Source of the DNA: an uncultured Prochlorococcus sp.
GTDB lineage: Bacteria; Cyanobacteriota; Cyanobacteriia; PCC-6307; Cyanobiaceae
DNA length: 64,000 bases
NCBI GenBank assembly: GCA_902564535.1
Contig: CACFBG010000003.1
Location: 1 to 64,000 of the forward strand
Direction: 5' to 3'
Positions within the stretch are counted from its first letter, which is position 1. The number at the start of each line of letters is the position of its first letter. This document shows positions 6,651 to 16,225 of the stretch, one piece after another. The translations under genes were made by a program, and so were the position numbers. The notes under the pieces are model-generated. The model did not search any database and was not told the DNA's origin. It saw only the letters and a program-made list of their open reading frames with translations.

Positions 6651-7376
6651 TTAAATAACCTTCGTTTTCTTCTTTAGGAAAGTATTCAATAAACCTATCC
6701 CAAATATGATTAGAGCAGAAATTATTAATATGAACAGATAAGGCCCTTGAACAACATCTACCTCTCCGTTTATAACCTGACTAAAACTAACCCCCTTAAG
6801 TTTATTTAATGTATGCCCACCTGCAACAAATGGGATGTCTGAAATTAATATGCTTAAGATTAGGGCTGGCATAAATTGCTTCCAGGATAATTTCGTTAAT
6901 CCAACTGCATAACAAACAAAATCAAACCATGAAGTCATTAAAAAACCAGTCATCAAGAAGAAATTATGCTCTAAATATTTCTGGCTAATATTTTCAACTC
7001 GCTTCATTTGTTTAGGGCCCAAAATTTTCTTAACAAAACCTCTACCAAATTTCCGAGAAATAAAGAAGGAAGCCGAGCAAGAAAGAAAATCAGAAATAAA
7101 CATAAGAATTAATCCCGCTTGAATTCCATATACATAACCCGCAATTACAGCACAATAAGTGCCCGGTATAATAGGTATCACTATACTAATTGATCTCAAA
7201 AGAAGAATTAAAGCAGCAATAATAAACCCCTGATTATCAACTTTCGCTTGAGTGTTTTCGATAAGGTTATTTATCCAATCAAGATCAAATACTTGATAAC
7301 TAAAAATTAAAAATAAAATTAAAAATGCTAATAAAATATATTCAAAAATAGTTTTTTCATTATGAACCTTTTTCAT
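6651..7376 (-). CDS. TVP38/TMEM64 (DedA-like SNARE-associated) family membrane protein
   Basis: The 241-residue protein has about five or six hydrophobic segments. It carries the family core: a GTYCAVIAGYVYG-type re-entrant segment near 72-85, then SCSASFFISRKFGRG near 100-115. The family is thought to transport or scramble lipids or other anionic substrates in the cytoplasmic or thylakoid membrane, but the substrate here is unknown. It follows the GH13 amylase gene on the same strand after a 48 bp gap and may be co-transcribed with it. Confidence 0.8.
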   Translation of the reverse strand: MKKVHNEKTIFEYILLAFLILFLIFSYQVFDLDWINNLIENTQAKVDNQGFIIAALILLLRSISIVIPIIPGTYCAVIAGYVYGIQAGLILMFISDFLSCSASFFISRKFGRGFVKKILGPKQMKRVENISQKYLEHNFFLMTGFLMTSWFDFVCYAVGLTKLSWKQFMPALILSILISDIPFVAGGHTLNKLKGVSFSQVINGEVDVVQGPYLFILIISALIIFGIGLLNTFLKKKTKVI

Positions 7377-7424
7377 GGATTTTTTGTTCTAAAGATGTTG
7401 AGGGGAAAATTTAATCCCTTAACT

Positions 7425-8870
7425 TTACAAAGGTGAGCTTAACAAAACTGCGGACTGAGCTCCTAATCTCATTTTTGATTTTTCAAACAAGCCCAATGAA
7501 AAGAAAAGCTTGCCAGAATGACTTGTAAGGTCAAAAGAAGATTTTCTATTACGATTAATAAATGCCCTTATACGACAATTTCGCAGTGAAGGATTATTCA
7601 TTTGATCTAAAACTCCAGAAATCACATCACTTCCTTCTACCTCCCAGGCGAATGGATACTCGCTCAAAGCAGTCAAGGTTCTTCTCATTTTCGCTAGAGA
7701 ACCAATAAAATTCTCTAGGTCTGAATTTTGGGACGAATCCCAAGGGAAAGCTTCTCTACATTTAGGTTCACTTCCTCCAGACAGCCCTCTTTCAGTTCCA
7801 TAATAGATACATGGAGCACCAGGTTGCAAAAATAATAGTAATAAGGATATTTTTAAGGCCTTAATATCTTCTCTTAAAGTATTTAATGCTCTAGGTACAT
7901 CATGACTATCTAAGAGGTTTAATTGACAATTATTTATATCTTTAGAATACCAAGAATATGTTTCATCTAAAACATCCAAATAACATTCACTATCAAGCTT
8001 TTTCAATGGATAAGAAGGGTTAGAATAAGTTTCTCTCAGTCTTTCGCCTGCAACCCAGGACAAGCTTGACCATCCAATTCTGTAATTCATCACCCCGTCA
8101 AATGCATCTCCTTTAAGCCAGGGTCTTGCATCGCCCCAAATCTCTCCCAGAATCCATACATCGGGATTTAATTCTTTAATATTTAAACGAAATTCCTTCC
8201 AGAAATCAATCGGTATTTCATCTGGAACATCTAACCTCCATCCATCTATGCCTTTCTCAATCCAAAATCTTGCAACGCTAATAATATATTTACGCACATT
8301 AACATTTCCATAATTAAATTTCGGCAAAGCTGCGTCATTCCACCAACATCTATAACCACAATCTTGTCGGGCCTTAGGATAAGGAATTAATGGCCATTTA
8401 TATACTTGGAACCAATTTAAATATGCTGAATCTTTTCCATTTTCGAGCAAATCATTAAACGCCCAAAAACCTCTTCCACAATGATTAAACACTCCATCTA
8501 AAATTATCTTCATTCCTCTTTGATGTAAATTTAAAATCAAATTCTCTAAAGCGATATTACCTCCAAGAATTGGATCAACATTAAAATAATCAGAGGTATG
8601 GTATCGATGATTAGCTGATGATAGGAAAATAGGGTTTAAATAGATGCATGTAATTCCCATATCTTGCAAATAATCCAAAACTTCTATAACTCCATATAAA
8701 TCTCCACCTTGAAAACCTTTTTGAGAAGGAATAGAACCCCATGGCTGGAGGTCAATGGCTTCTTGATGCTCAACACGCCCAGAGTTTTTAAAGCGATCAG
8801 GGAAAATCTGATAAACAACTGCATGAGAGACCCAAGAAGGATTCTCATAACAGTCAAGCTTCTTCATCAT
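7425..8870 (-). CDS. GH13 alpha-amylase family hydrolase (neopullulanase/cyclomaltodextrinase-like)
   Basis: The 481-residue protein has all four catalytic regions: DGVFNH at 125-130, GWRLDVPDE with Asp214, LGEIWG with Glu243 and LDSHDVPR with Asp324. The VPDE variant after the nucleophile and the N-terminal VVYQIFPDRF are typical of neopullulanase- or maltogenic-amylase-like enzymes. These act on alpha-glucans or maltodextrins in the cytoplasm. The usual N-terminal starch-binding domain of that group is missing, so the protein is a short form. No signal peptide is seen. The start (tandem ATGs) lies 53 bp from the divergent glpK. Confidence 0.82.
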   Translation of the reverse strand: MMKKLDCYENPSWVSHAVVYQIFPDRFKNSGRVEHQEAIDLQPWGSIPSQKGFQGGDLYGVIEVLDYLQDMGITCIYLNPIFLSSANHRYHTSDYFNVDPILGGNIALENLILNLHQRGMKIILDGVFNHCGRGFWAFNDLLENGKDSAYLNWFQVYKWPLIPYPKARQDCGYRCWWNDAALPKFNYGNVNVRKYIISVARFWIEKGIDGWRLDVPDEIPIDFWKEFRLNIKELNPDVWILGEIWGDARPWLKGDAFDGVMNYRIGWSSLSWVAGERLRETYSNPSYPLKKLDSECYLDVLDETYSWYSKDINNCQLNLLDSHDVPRALNTLREDIKALKISLLLLFLQPGAPCIYYGTERGLSGGSEPKCREAFPWDSSQNSDLENFIGSLAKMRRTLTALSEYPFAWEVEGSDVISGVLDQMNNPSLRNCRIRAFINRNRKSSFDLTSHSGKLFFSLGLFEKSKMRLGAQSAVLLSSPL

Positions 8871-8923
8871 TCAATTTTGCATAACAACCAACCTATCGCT
8901 AGCAATAGGTAAAGATAAAAACC

Positions 8924-10429
8924 ATGGTTAATCAGACTCTCTTATTAGCCCTTGACCAAGGAACAAGCAGTTCTAGAGCAGCATTGTTCAATCTTCAAGG
9001 CGAACTAATAACTAGTTCAAGCCAGCCTCTTGCCATTGAGTATCCCGCTGATGGCTGGGTGCAGCAAGACCCAATGGCTATTTGGCACAGTCAATTGGAA
9101 GCAATGGCAAACCTGGAAAAACAAATTGGCAAAGAATCATGCCATAACGTCATAACTTGCGGCATTACAAATCAAAGAGAAACAACCATTCTTTGGAGAC
9201 GAAGCAATGGAAAGCCATGTTGTCCTGCAATAGTTTGGCAAGATGGAAGAACAGCTAATATTTGCAAGCAATGGAAAAATGAAGGTCTAGAACAAGAATG
9301 GAAACATAAAACGGGATTACTACTTGATCCCTATTTCAGCGCAAGCAAGATAAATTGGATGCTATTGAATGAACCTGAATCAAAAAGTGCTCTAGATGAT
9401 GGTGACCTTTGTTTTGGGACTGTTGAAAGCTGGATATTATGGCAACTCACCGGAGGAGTAAGTCACTACTCAGACATGAGTAATGCAAGCAGAACTCTTC
9501 TAATGGACATTGAGAAAAGAGTATGGGACGAAAGATTCTGCGATATCATTGGTCTCTCTCAAAATTCCTTACCAAGGCTTGTACCTTGTCGTGGGGATTT
9601 TGGAGTAATAAAAAATGGACTACCTTTTGCCGGAGTTAAGATAGAAGCACTATTAGGTGACCAACAATCAGCTACTTACGGACAACTTTGTCTAAAGAAA
9701 GGAGAAGCAAAATGTACCTATGGAACGGGAGCTTTTTTAGTTATTAATACTGAAGATAAAATACTTCGATCCAATGATGGACTGCTTAGTACCCTTGGTT
9801 GGACAAATGAAAAAGGTGACCCAACATATTGCCTTGAAGGCAGTCTATTTAATGCTGGCACTGTCGTTCAATGGTTACGCGATGGTTTAGGCATCATTAA
9901 TAAAGCGGAAGAAATCAATACCCTCGCCGAGAAAGTATCTTCCTCCGAAGGAGTTATGCTTGTTCCAGCATTTACTGGTTGGGGGACCCCATACTGGGAC
10001 CCTAATGCCAGGGGCCTTTTATTAGGTTTAACTAGAGATACAAAAAAAGAACATATTGCTCGAGCCGCTTTAGAAGGAATTGCCTTATCAGTTGCAACAT
10101 TAATTGATATTGCAGAAGCATCATTAAATCAATCATTAGGTGAGTTAGCTGTTGATGGAGGCGCTGCCGCCTCAGATCTCCTGTTACAGATGCAAGCAAA
10201 TACCACAGGGTTAATTGTTAGACGACCATCAAATCTAGAAAGCACTGCAAGAGGAGTTGCCTTGCTAGCAGGCCAGCAAGCCAAGGTCGTTCCAAATCTT
10301 GATAATCTAATTTCGACAAGGAAAGAAAACGAAAGATTGTTTAAACCTCAAGTAGATGCAGAATGTAGGAAGATCTTCAAAGAGAAATGGAACGAAGCCG
10401 TTCAAAGAAGTCTAAATTGGCATGAATAA
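8924..10429 (+). CDS. glpK: Glycerol kinase
   Basis: This 501-residue FGGY-family protein has LALDQGTSSSRAA at the N terminus (phosphate loop) and CGITNQRETT near 83-92. It also has GDQQSA and CTYGTGAF near 250-272, and a C-terminal DGGAAASDLL motif. Length and motifs fit glycerol kinase, which makes sn-glycerol 3-phosphate from glycerol and ATP. The stop overlaps the glpD start by eight bases (ATGAATAA), so the two form an operon. Glycerol use is not universal in Prochlorococcus, so the pair may be an accessory trait. Confidence 0.93.
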   Translation: MVNQTLLLALDQGTSSSRAALFNLQGELITSSSQPLAIEYPADGWVQQDPMAIWHSQLEAMANLEKQIGKESCHNVITCGITNQRETTILWRRSNGKPCCPAIVWQDGRTANICKQWKNEGLEQEWKHKTGLLLDPYFSASKINWMLLNEPESKSALDDGDLCFGTVESWILWQLTGGVSHYSDMSNASRTLLMDIEKRVWDERFCDIIGLSQNSLPRLVPCRGDFGVIKNGLPFAGVKIEALLGDQQSATYGQLCLKKGEAKCTYGTGAFLVINTEDKILRSNDGLLSTLGWTNEKGDPTYCLEGSLFNAGTVVQWLRDGLGIINKAEEINTLAEKVSSSEGVMLVPAFTGWGTPYWDPNARGLLLGLTRDTKKEHIARAALEGIALSVATLIDIAEASLNQSLGELAVDGGAAASDLLLQMQANTTGLIVRRPSNLESTARGVALLAGQQAKVVPNLDNLISTRKENERLFKPQVDAECRKIFKEKWNEAVQRSLNWHE

Positions 10430-11987
10430 TCAAAAGAATTTTGATCTTGTAATAATAGGAGCAGGAGCGAATGGTAGTTCTATAGCTTTAGAAGCATCAA
10501 AAAGAGGCCTAAAAGTAGCATTACTTGATGCTGGAGATATAGCTAGTGGATCTAGTTGTAGAAGCACAAAACTACTACATGGAGGAGTTAGATATCTAGA
10601 ACTTGCATTTAAAAAATTTGATCTTTCTCAACTTAATTTAGTTAAAGAAGCCCTCAATGAAAGAGGATATTGGATTAAAAAAGCACCTTTCCTTGCTCAT
10701 CAACTCGAGTTAGCCATTCCTAGTGAAAATTGTTTTAGCAAAGCCTATTTTGGGAGTGGTTTACGTGTATATGACTACCTATCTGGAGATAAAGGCATTG
10801 CAAATAGTAGAACTCTCTCTTCAAAAGATATGGGTCAATTCTTTCCAAAGCTTAAAACGTACTCTCATGGAGGAGTGGCTTACAGCGATGGACAATTTAA
10901 TGATGCAAGGCTGAATTTATTAATGGCTCTAACCGCAGAAAAATTAGGTGCCTTAATTTTAAACCACTGCAAAGTAATTGATTTTGCATATACAAAGGAA
11001 GGGAAGTTAAAAGGTGTTGTCACTTCAGATTTAAATGGAGTGAATCAATTTATAGGGGCTAGGTTAGTTGTAAATGCAACTGGAATCTATTCAGATCACA
11101 TTCGAAATAAAGTTGATCAAAATGTCAATTCAAGAATTGTTATTAGTAGGGGAGTTCATATTGTGACAGCAGAAAATCTATGTCCTCTAAATAAAGGTAT
11201 TCTATTGCCTTCAACAGATGATGGGAGAGTATTATTCATACTTCCTTTTTATGGAAAAACTCTAATTGGAACAACTGATATTCAATGTTCTATTCAAGAA
11301 GCAAAATCTCCCTCTAAAGAGGAAGAGGATTATTTATTAAATCACGTGAAAAGGTTATTCCCAAACCTAACAAATTATCACTTTACAAGTAGCTGGGCTG
11401 GAGGAAGGCCGCTATTAAAACCTAAGAATTCTCGCACTAGCAGCCAAATAGTCAGAGAGCATGAAATAGAAATTCTTCCGTGTGGGCTAATTAGTGCTAT
11501 GGGAGGCAAATGGACCACATGTAGAAAAATCGCGCTAGATACTATAAACGCAATTGAAACCGAGCTAGGACAAAGCCTCCCAGATCCAAAGGAAATTGAT
11601 CTAATAGGCTCACAAAATAACGCTTCTATGACTAAACAGCTATTACAAAAGCAATCTTTTGCCTTAAGAGACAAGCTTCCTACAACGGATTTAATTGAGA
11701 AGCAAATAGTCCATTTACAATCCAAATATGGGCTTGAAGCACTTAAAATTGTAGGGAAGAGCACTCTAAAGCAACTAGAGCCACTTAGTCCCATTATGCC
11801 TATATGTACTGCAGAGATCATTCAAGATATAGCTCATGAACATGCCAAAACCCCAACAGATATATTGGCGAGACGCAATAGGCTAGCAATGGTAGATATT
11901 AAAGAAGCTGAAAGAATCCTCCCAATCGTTCAGAATCTTTTAGCTGAAAGAACATACTCTACAGAAGCGATTGATCTTGAGAAGTAA
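10422..11987 (+). CDS. glpD: Glycerol-3-phosphate dehydrogenase (FAD-dependent, GlpD type)
   Basis: The 521-residue protein begins with an FAD-binding Rossmann motif (IIGAGANGSSIALEA) and the family signature STKLLHGGVRYLE near 45-57. The GGKWTTCRKIA motif lies near 360, and the C-terminal domain is of DAO_C type. It oxidises glycerol 3-phosphate to dihydroxyacetone phosphate and passes electrons to the quinone pool at the membrane. It overlaps glpK by eight bases. Only six bases separate its stop from the stop of the convergent TreS-like gene. Confidence 0.92.
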   Translation: MNNQKNFDLVIIGAGANGSSIALEASKRGLKVALLDAGDIASGSSCRSTKLLHGGVRYLELAFKKFDLSQLNLVKEALNERGYWIKKAPFLAHQLELAIPSENCFSKAYFGSGLRVYDYLSGDKGIANSRTLSSKDMGQFFPKLKTYSHGGVAYSDGQFNDARLNLLMALTAEKLGALILNHCKVIDFAYTKEGKLKGVVTSDLNGVNQFIGARLVVNATGIYSDHIRNKVDQNVNSRIVISRGVHIVTAENLCPLNKGILLPSTDDGRVLFILPFYGKTLIGTTDIQCSIQEAKSPSKEEEDYLLNHVKRLFPNLTNYHFTSSWAGGRPLLKPKNSRTSSQIVREHEIEILPCGLISAMGGKWTTCRKIALDTINAIETELGQSLPDPKEIDLIGSQNNASMTKQLLQKQSFALRDKLPTTDLIEKQIVHLQSKYGLEALKIVGKSTLKQLEPLSPIMPICTAEIIQDIAHEHAKTPTDILARRNRLAMVDIKEAERILPIVQNLLAERTYSTEAIDLEK

Positions 11988-11993
11988 GCAATA

Positions 11994-13676
11994 TCAAGAG
12001 TCTTTCATCGGAGAATTTGATTGTACCAATGCCTCGTCAACCTCTCCAATTAACCACCAACTAAAACCATAAGAAGGCAAATAAATAAACCAATTATCAT
12101 TTGCCTGAGGATATTCAGCACCCCAAATCACTTCTCGAGTACGGGAGCCTTCCCATTGACTCAAATCCAAATAGAGTGAAGTCCCTGCTGCTGAAAGATT
12201 TGCCGCTACTAATACGGTCATAGTCTCATTAGAACGAACAAAAGCTAAAACACTAGGGTGAGACGACTCCAACAGTTGAAAATCTCCATTCCTTAACGCC
12301 GGCAATAAGCGACGACAAGTAAGCATACGTCTATGCCAATTCAACAAAGAACCTGGTAGCTCTTTTTGTACTTCCACATTAATAACTCTGTAGTCATAGC
12401 CAGGAGCTGTTATAGGAGGTAGCACAAGCAACGGATCGGGAGCAGAAGAGAATCCACCATTTCTAAGAGGAGTCCAAGCCATAGGTGTGCGATTAGGATC
12501 TCGATCTCTTAACCCAGGCCAATCTCCCATTCCCAGTTCATCGCCATAGTAAAGACAAGGCATTCCGGGCAGACTATATAAAAGTGCATGCATCAACCGA
12601 TTAGCTCTTGGGTCTCCATTTAAGAGAGGAGCCAATCGTCTATTTATCCCCCAATTCAGCCAATGACCATGACCTTGATGCAATCCAGCTCGAATCATCT
12701 TGACGACCTCTTCGGAGACCAAATGACCATCTCCTAACCACAATTCATCATGATTTCGGAGAGGCAAAGCCCAAGAACATTCTGGAGCTACCTGCTGGGC
12801 TTCACAAATTGCATCGCTGAGCAAGTGAATACTTCCACTTGCTATTGCAGCAAAAAGATGAGCTGTCAGCGCAAAATTAAACGCACCATGTAACTCATCA
12901 TTTACAAGGTATTTAGAAGCTTCATTAACAGGTTGAATTGCCTCAGCTATAAGCAAAATATCTTTACCACTTTCATCTACACGCTTACGAATTTTTTTTA
13001 AAAATGAATGTGTTTCCTTTAACCCTTCACAACGGGTTCCTTCTTCCTCAAACAAAAATGGAACAGCATCTAAACGAAATCCATCAACCCCTCTTTGGAT
13101 CCAAAAATCCACCACTTCAAGCATTTGCTCTTGAACCCAAGGGTTCTCGTAATTGAGATCAGGTTGATTTCTTAAAAATCTATGAAAGTAATACTGCTTA
13201 GCAACGTCATCCCACTCCCAATTAGAAGTCTCAAAGTTCCGGAACAAAACCGGTGCATCTCTATAACGACTTCGATCATCACTCCATACATAGACTTCTC
13301 TCTCAGTGCTTCCCTTAGGAGCCCATCTTGCACGTTGAAACCATGGGTGAAGGTGGCTAGTGTGATTAAGTACCAAGTCAAGGATGACGCGCATCCCATG
13401 GCTATGGGCAGCTATCAGAAAACGATGAAAACCAGCCAAATCGCCCAACTCAGGGTGAATATTCTTAAAATCAGTAATGTCATAACCTCCATCCTGCAAA
13501 GGGGATGGATAAATAGGTGTCAACCAAATTGCCTCCACTCCAAGCCATCGGAGATAACCAAGACGGCTTGTAAGCCCTTGGAGATCACCAATCCCGTCTC
13601 CGTTTCCATCAGAGAAACTCCGTGGGATCAATTGATAAACAATCGCTCCCTTCCACCAACAGTCTTTTTCAGACAT
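11994..13676 (-). CDS. GH13 trehalose-synthase/alpha-glucosidase-like enzyme
   Basis: This 560-residue enzyme has the oligo-1,6-glucosidase-type start (YQLIPRSF, DGNGDGIGDL) and catalytic regions DLVLNH near 100-105, GFRLDAVPFLFE with Asp203, IAEA with Glu245 and LRNHDEL with Asp310. The RLDAVPFLFEEEGT and LRNHDELWL patterns are closest to maltose alpha-D-glucosyltransferase (trehalose synthase), but alpha-glucosidase or sucrose-type activity is possible. The protein stops after the C-terminal beta domain and has no maltokinase fusion. It is convergent with glpD and lies only 40 bp from the divergent aldehyde dehydrogenase gene. Confidence 0.78.
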   Translation of the reverse strand: MSEKDCWWKGAIVYQLIPRSFSDGNGDGIGDLQGLTSRLGYLRWLGVEAIWLTPIYPSPLQDGGYDITDFKNIHPELGDLAGFHRFLIAAHSHGMRVILDLVLNHTSHLHPWFQRARWAPKGSTEREVYVWSDDRSRYRDAPVLFRNFETSNWEWDDVAKQYYFHRFLRNQPDLNYENPWVQEQMLEVVDFWIQRGVDGFRLDAVPFLFEEEGTRCEGLKETHSFLKKIRKRVDESGKDILLIAEAIQPVNEASKYLVNDELHGAFNFALTAHLFAAIASGSIHLLSDAICEAQQVAPECSWALPLRNHDELWLGDGHLVSEEVVKMIRAGLHQGHGHWLNWGINRRLAPLLNGDPRANRLMHALLYSLPGMPCLYYGDELGMGDWPGLRDRDPNRTPMAWTPLRNGGFSSAPDPLLVLPPITAPGYDYRVINVEVQKELPGSLLNWHRRMLTCRRLLPALRNGDFQLLESSHPSVLAFVRSNETMTVLVAANLSAAGTSLYLDLSQWEGSRTREVIWGAEYPQANDNWFIYLPSYGFSWWLIGEVDEALVQSNSPMKDS

Positions 13677-13716
13677 CAGTTCCTTCCTTCCTCTTAACTG
13701 CTAGACAAACCTTGCG

Positions 13717-15111
13717 ATGTCGTCAGCACTTTTAGTAAAAAAAAATTTACGATTTAACGATCTTCGTTCAGAAGTTTTAACTGGGGGAAGCAAATCAGAG
13801 CATTGGAGAAGGTTCCAATTAGGAAAAATACACAAGCTTCTTGATAATCACGAATCGGACATACTTTTTGCATTACAGGCTGATTTAGGGAAGCCTTCGA
13901 CCGAAGCAATGATCGAAATCATTGCACTAAAACAAGAGTTGAAGCTTGCGAATCGCAACCTCAAAAAGTGGATGCGCCCTAAGGCCGTAAATATTCCAAT
14001 ATCCCTAAGGCCAGGAGAAGCAACATTAAGACTTGAACCACTTGGCTGTGTCTTAATAATTGGGCCATGGAATTATCCCTTTTCTTTAACAATTCAACCC
14101 CTCATAAGTGCTTTTGCAGCAGGTAATACTGCTGTTCTTAAACCCTCTGAGAATTCTCCAAATACATCAAGATTAATAGCAAATTTGTTTAAATCCTATT
14201 TTCCAGAAAACATTGTACAAGTATTTGAAGGAGACAAAGATGTTGCAAAAACCTTACTTGAATATCCATTTGATCACGTTTTCTTTACAGGCAGTACAAG
14301 TATTGGGCAAAAAGTTTTAGAGGCCGCTTCCAAGCATTTATCACCAGTCACTCTTGAGCTAGGGGGCAAGAGCCCTGTTTTAATTCTCAAAGGCTCAGAT
14401 CTTGAAGTAGCAGCAAGACGAATTCTCTGGGGTAAAGGTCTAAATTCAGGTCAAACATGCCTAGCCCCAAATCACCTGCTCATTCAAGAAAGCATTAAAG
14501 AACCTTTCCTAAAGGAAATAAAAAAAGCTTTTTTAGACTTCTATGGGCCTAACCCTATTAATTCAAATGACCTCGCTCAAATAATCAATGATGTTCAATT
14601 TTTAAGACTTGTAAAATTGCTTGATGGAGCTCGAGAGAAAAATCAGATTTTATTTGGAGGAGAAATTAATCGAGCAAAGCGTTTAATAACCCCTGCACTA
14701 ATAAAAGTAGACATTGATAATGACCCAATACTTCAAGATGAAATATTTGGACCTTTACTGCCTATTTCAACATTTTCAAATTTTTCAGATGCTATTAAAT
14801 CAATAAACAAGGATTCTAGCCCTCTAGCAATTTATATGTTTGGAGGAAGTCAAGAGGAACAAAAACAACTCATAAAACAAACTCGCTCAGGAGGTATTTG
14901 TTTTAACGATGTAATTATGCAAGCTGGAATCCCTGAAATGCCCTTTGGAGGAGTTGGGCAAAGTGGAATGGGCAGATACCATGGCTTCGCAGGATTTCAA
15001 ACTTTCTCTAATGAAAGATCTGTATTAAAAAGACCATTCTGGCTTGATTTCAAATTAAGATATCCTCCATATAAATTAAATTTAGATTTACTCAAGAAAC
15101 TTTTGAGCTGA
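13717..15111 (+). CDS. Aldehyde dehydrogenase (class 3/fatty aldehyde type)
   Basis: The 464-residue protein shows the ALDH core: GPWNYPF near 112, the catalytic glutamate motif LELGGKSP near 213, the nucleophile motif GQTCLAPN with the active-site cysteine near 248, and EIFGPLLP near 343. Length and the absence of an N-terminal extension fit the ALDH3 branch, which oxidises long-chain or aromatic aldehydes with NAD(P). The C terminus is basic and hydrophobic (RPFWLDFKLRYPPYK), as expected for membrane-associated fatty aldehyde dehydrogenases. The substrate is inferred. Confidence 0.88.
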   Translation: MSSALLVKKNLRFNDLRSEVLTGGSKSEHWRRFQLGKIHKLLDNHESDILFALQADLGKPSTEAMIEIIALKQELKLANRNLKKWMRPKAVNIPISLRPGEATLRLEPLGCVLIIGPWNYPFSLTIQPLISAFAAGNTAVLKPSENSPNTSRLIANLFKSYFPENIVQVFEGDKDVAKTLLEYPFDHVFFTGSTSIGQKVLEAASKHLSPVTLELGGKSPVLILKGSDLEVAARRILWGKGLNSGQTCLAPNHLLIQESIKEPFLKEIKKAFLDFYGPNPINSNDLAQIINDVQFLRLVKLLDGAREKNQILFGGEINRAKRLITPALIKVDIDNDPILQDEIFGPLLPISTFSNFSDAIKSINKDSSPLAIYMFGGSQEEQKQLIKQTRSGGICFNDVIMQAGIPEMPFGGVGQSGMGRYHGFAGFQTFSNERSVLKRPFWLDFKLRYPPYKLNLDLLKKLLS

Positions 15112-15196
15112 TGTGGAAACCTATCCTTTAAAAATAAATATAATTTCTGGCACTTTGCCAAAACGGGCTTATTGTTTTCAAAGATATACGTAAGGC

Positions 15197-16210
15197 ATGC
15201 AAAGATTACTTGCTGCAGCAATTACTTTCTCAGCTATAAATCCTGTCTACGTCATGGCATCGACAGTAATAGTTGAAGCTGGGGATACTCTTTCCGATAT
15301 AGCGCAAAGAAACAATGTCACTTTAACTGAATTAATAAGAGTTAATAGGATTCAAGACTCCAACGAACTTACAATAGGTCAAAAGATATTAATACCTAAT
15401 TCTAATGCCAAAATAACTACCAAGTCAATCAATTATAATATAATCAAAGGAGATACTTTAAATAGTATAGCCAAACAATTTGGGACTACTGAGAAGGAAT
15501 TAATCAAGCTAAATCAAATAGAAAATTCCAACTATTTATTCGAAGGACAAGTCTTACAAATACCAGTAAATAACAAAAAGCTTAAACCAAATAACGTAAT
15601 TCATACAGTGATTGCTGGTGACACTCTAGCTGAGATATCAATAACTTACAATTCTAATAGCCAAGAGATTTCAAGGGTCAATAATCTCAAAGATCCGAAT
15701 AGTCTTTTCCCAGGCCAAAAACTTAAAATTCCTACAAGCAAAAAAATCAATTCAGCAATAAATGCCTCAAGGGCGAATTATCACATCTTATCTGAAGGTG
15801 ACACTTTATTTAGTATAGCCAGTACATATCAAGTTCCATTAGAAACAATTTTAAAGCTGAACAAAATTAGCAATCCAGATCAATTAGATATTGGAACTAA
15901 GGTTCGTTTAAGAAATAAAACCTCTTCAAATAAAATAAGAATTTCAAATCAAAGAAAGAGTAAGAAGGAACCTGAATGGAGAACATATGGCCCTCTAAAG
16001 ATTAACTGGTCTAGTTGGAAACCCTTAGGAGGAAGTTTTGTTACCCCAACTCTTAACAAAGATGGTAAGGCTTTATATCTAGCTATTAATTGCAATGCAA
16101 AAAAAATAAATGCCACTGGTCCAAATGGGACATGGAAGAATTGGATTAAACCCATTGATAAGTTTGAGCATGATCTAATTAAAGATCTTTGCAAAGACAA
16201 AAGAAGTTAA
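15197..16210 (+). CDS. Exported protein with four LysM repeats
   Basis: The 337-residue protein has a signal peptide (about residues 1-21, ending VYVMAS). Four LysM domains follow at roughly 24-67, 78-122, 137-180 and 196-240, each with the GDTL..IA pattern and an I..GQ.L.IP ending. The C-terminal 95 residues contain an SH3-like or unassigned segment (YGPLKINWSSWKPLGG). LysM domains bind peptidoglycan, so the protein probably acts in the periplasm or at the wall. No catalytic domain is visible, so it may be a structural or scaffold factor. Confidence 0.85.
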   Translation: MQRLLAAAITFSAINPVYVMASTVIVEAGDTLSDIAQRNNVTLTELIRVNRIQDSNELTIGQKILIPNSNAKITTKSINYNIIKGDTLNSIAKQFGTTEKELIKLNQIENSNYLFEGQVLQIPVNNKKLKPNNVIHTVIAGDTLAEISITYNSNSQEISRVNNLKDPNSLFPGQKLKIPTSKKINSAINASRANYHILSEGDTLFSIASTYQVPLETILKLNKISNPDQLDIGTKVRLRNKTSSNKIRISNQRKSKKEPEWRTYGPLKINWSSWKPLGGSFVTPTLNKDGKALYLAINCNAKKINATGPNGTWKNWIKPIDKFEHDLIKDLCKDKRS

Positions 16211-16225
16211 TTACTTCAAACAAAA

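Noticed and set aside
13182-13697. 171-residue ORF antisense to the TreS-like gene
   Set aside because: It is a long shadow of a gene with intact GH13 catalytic motifs on the other strand. No family features are present in the antisense frame.
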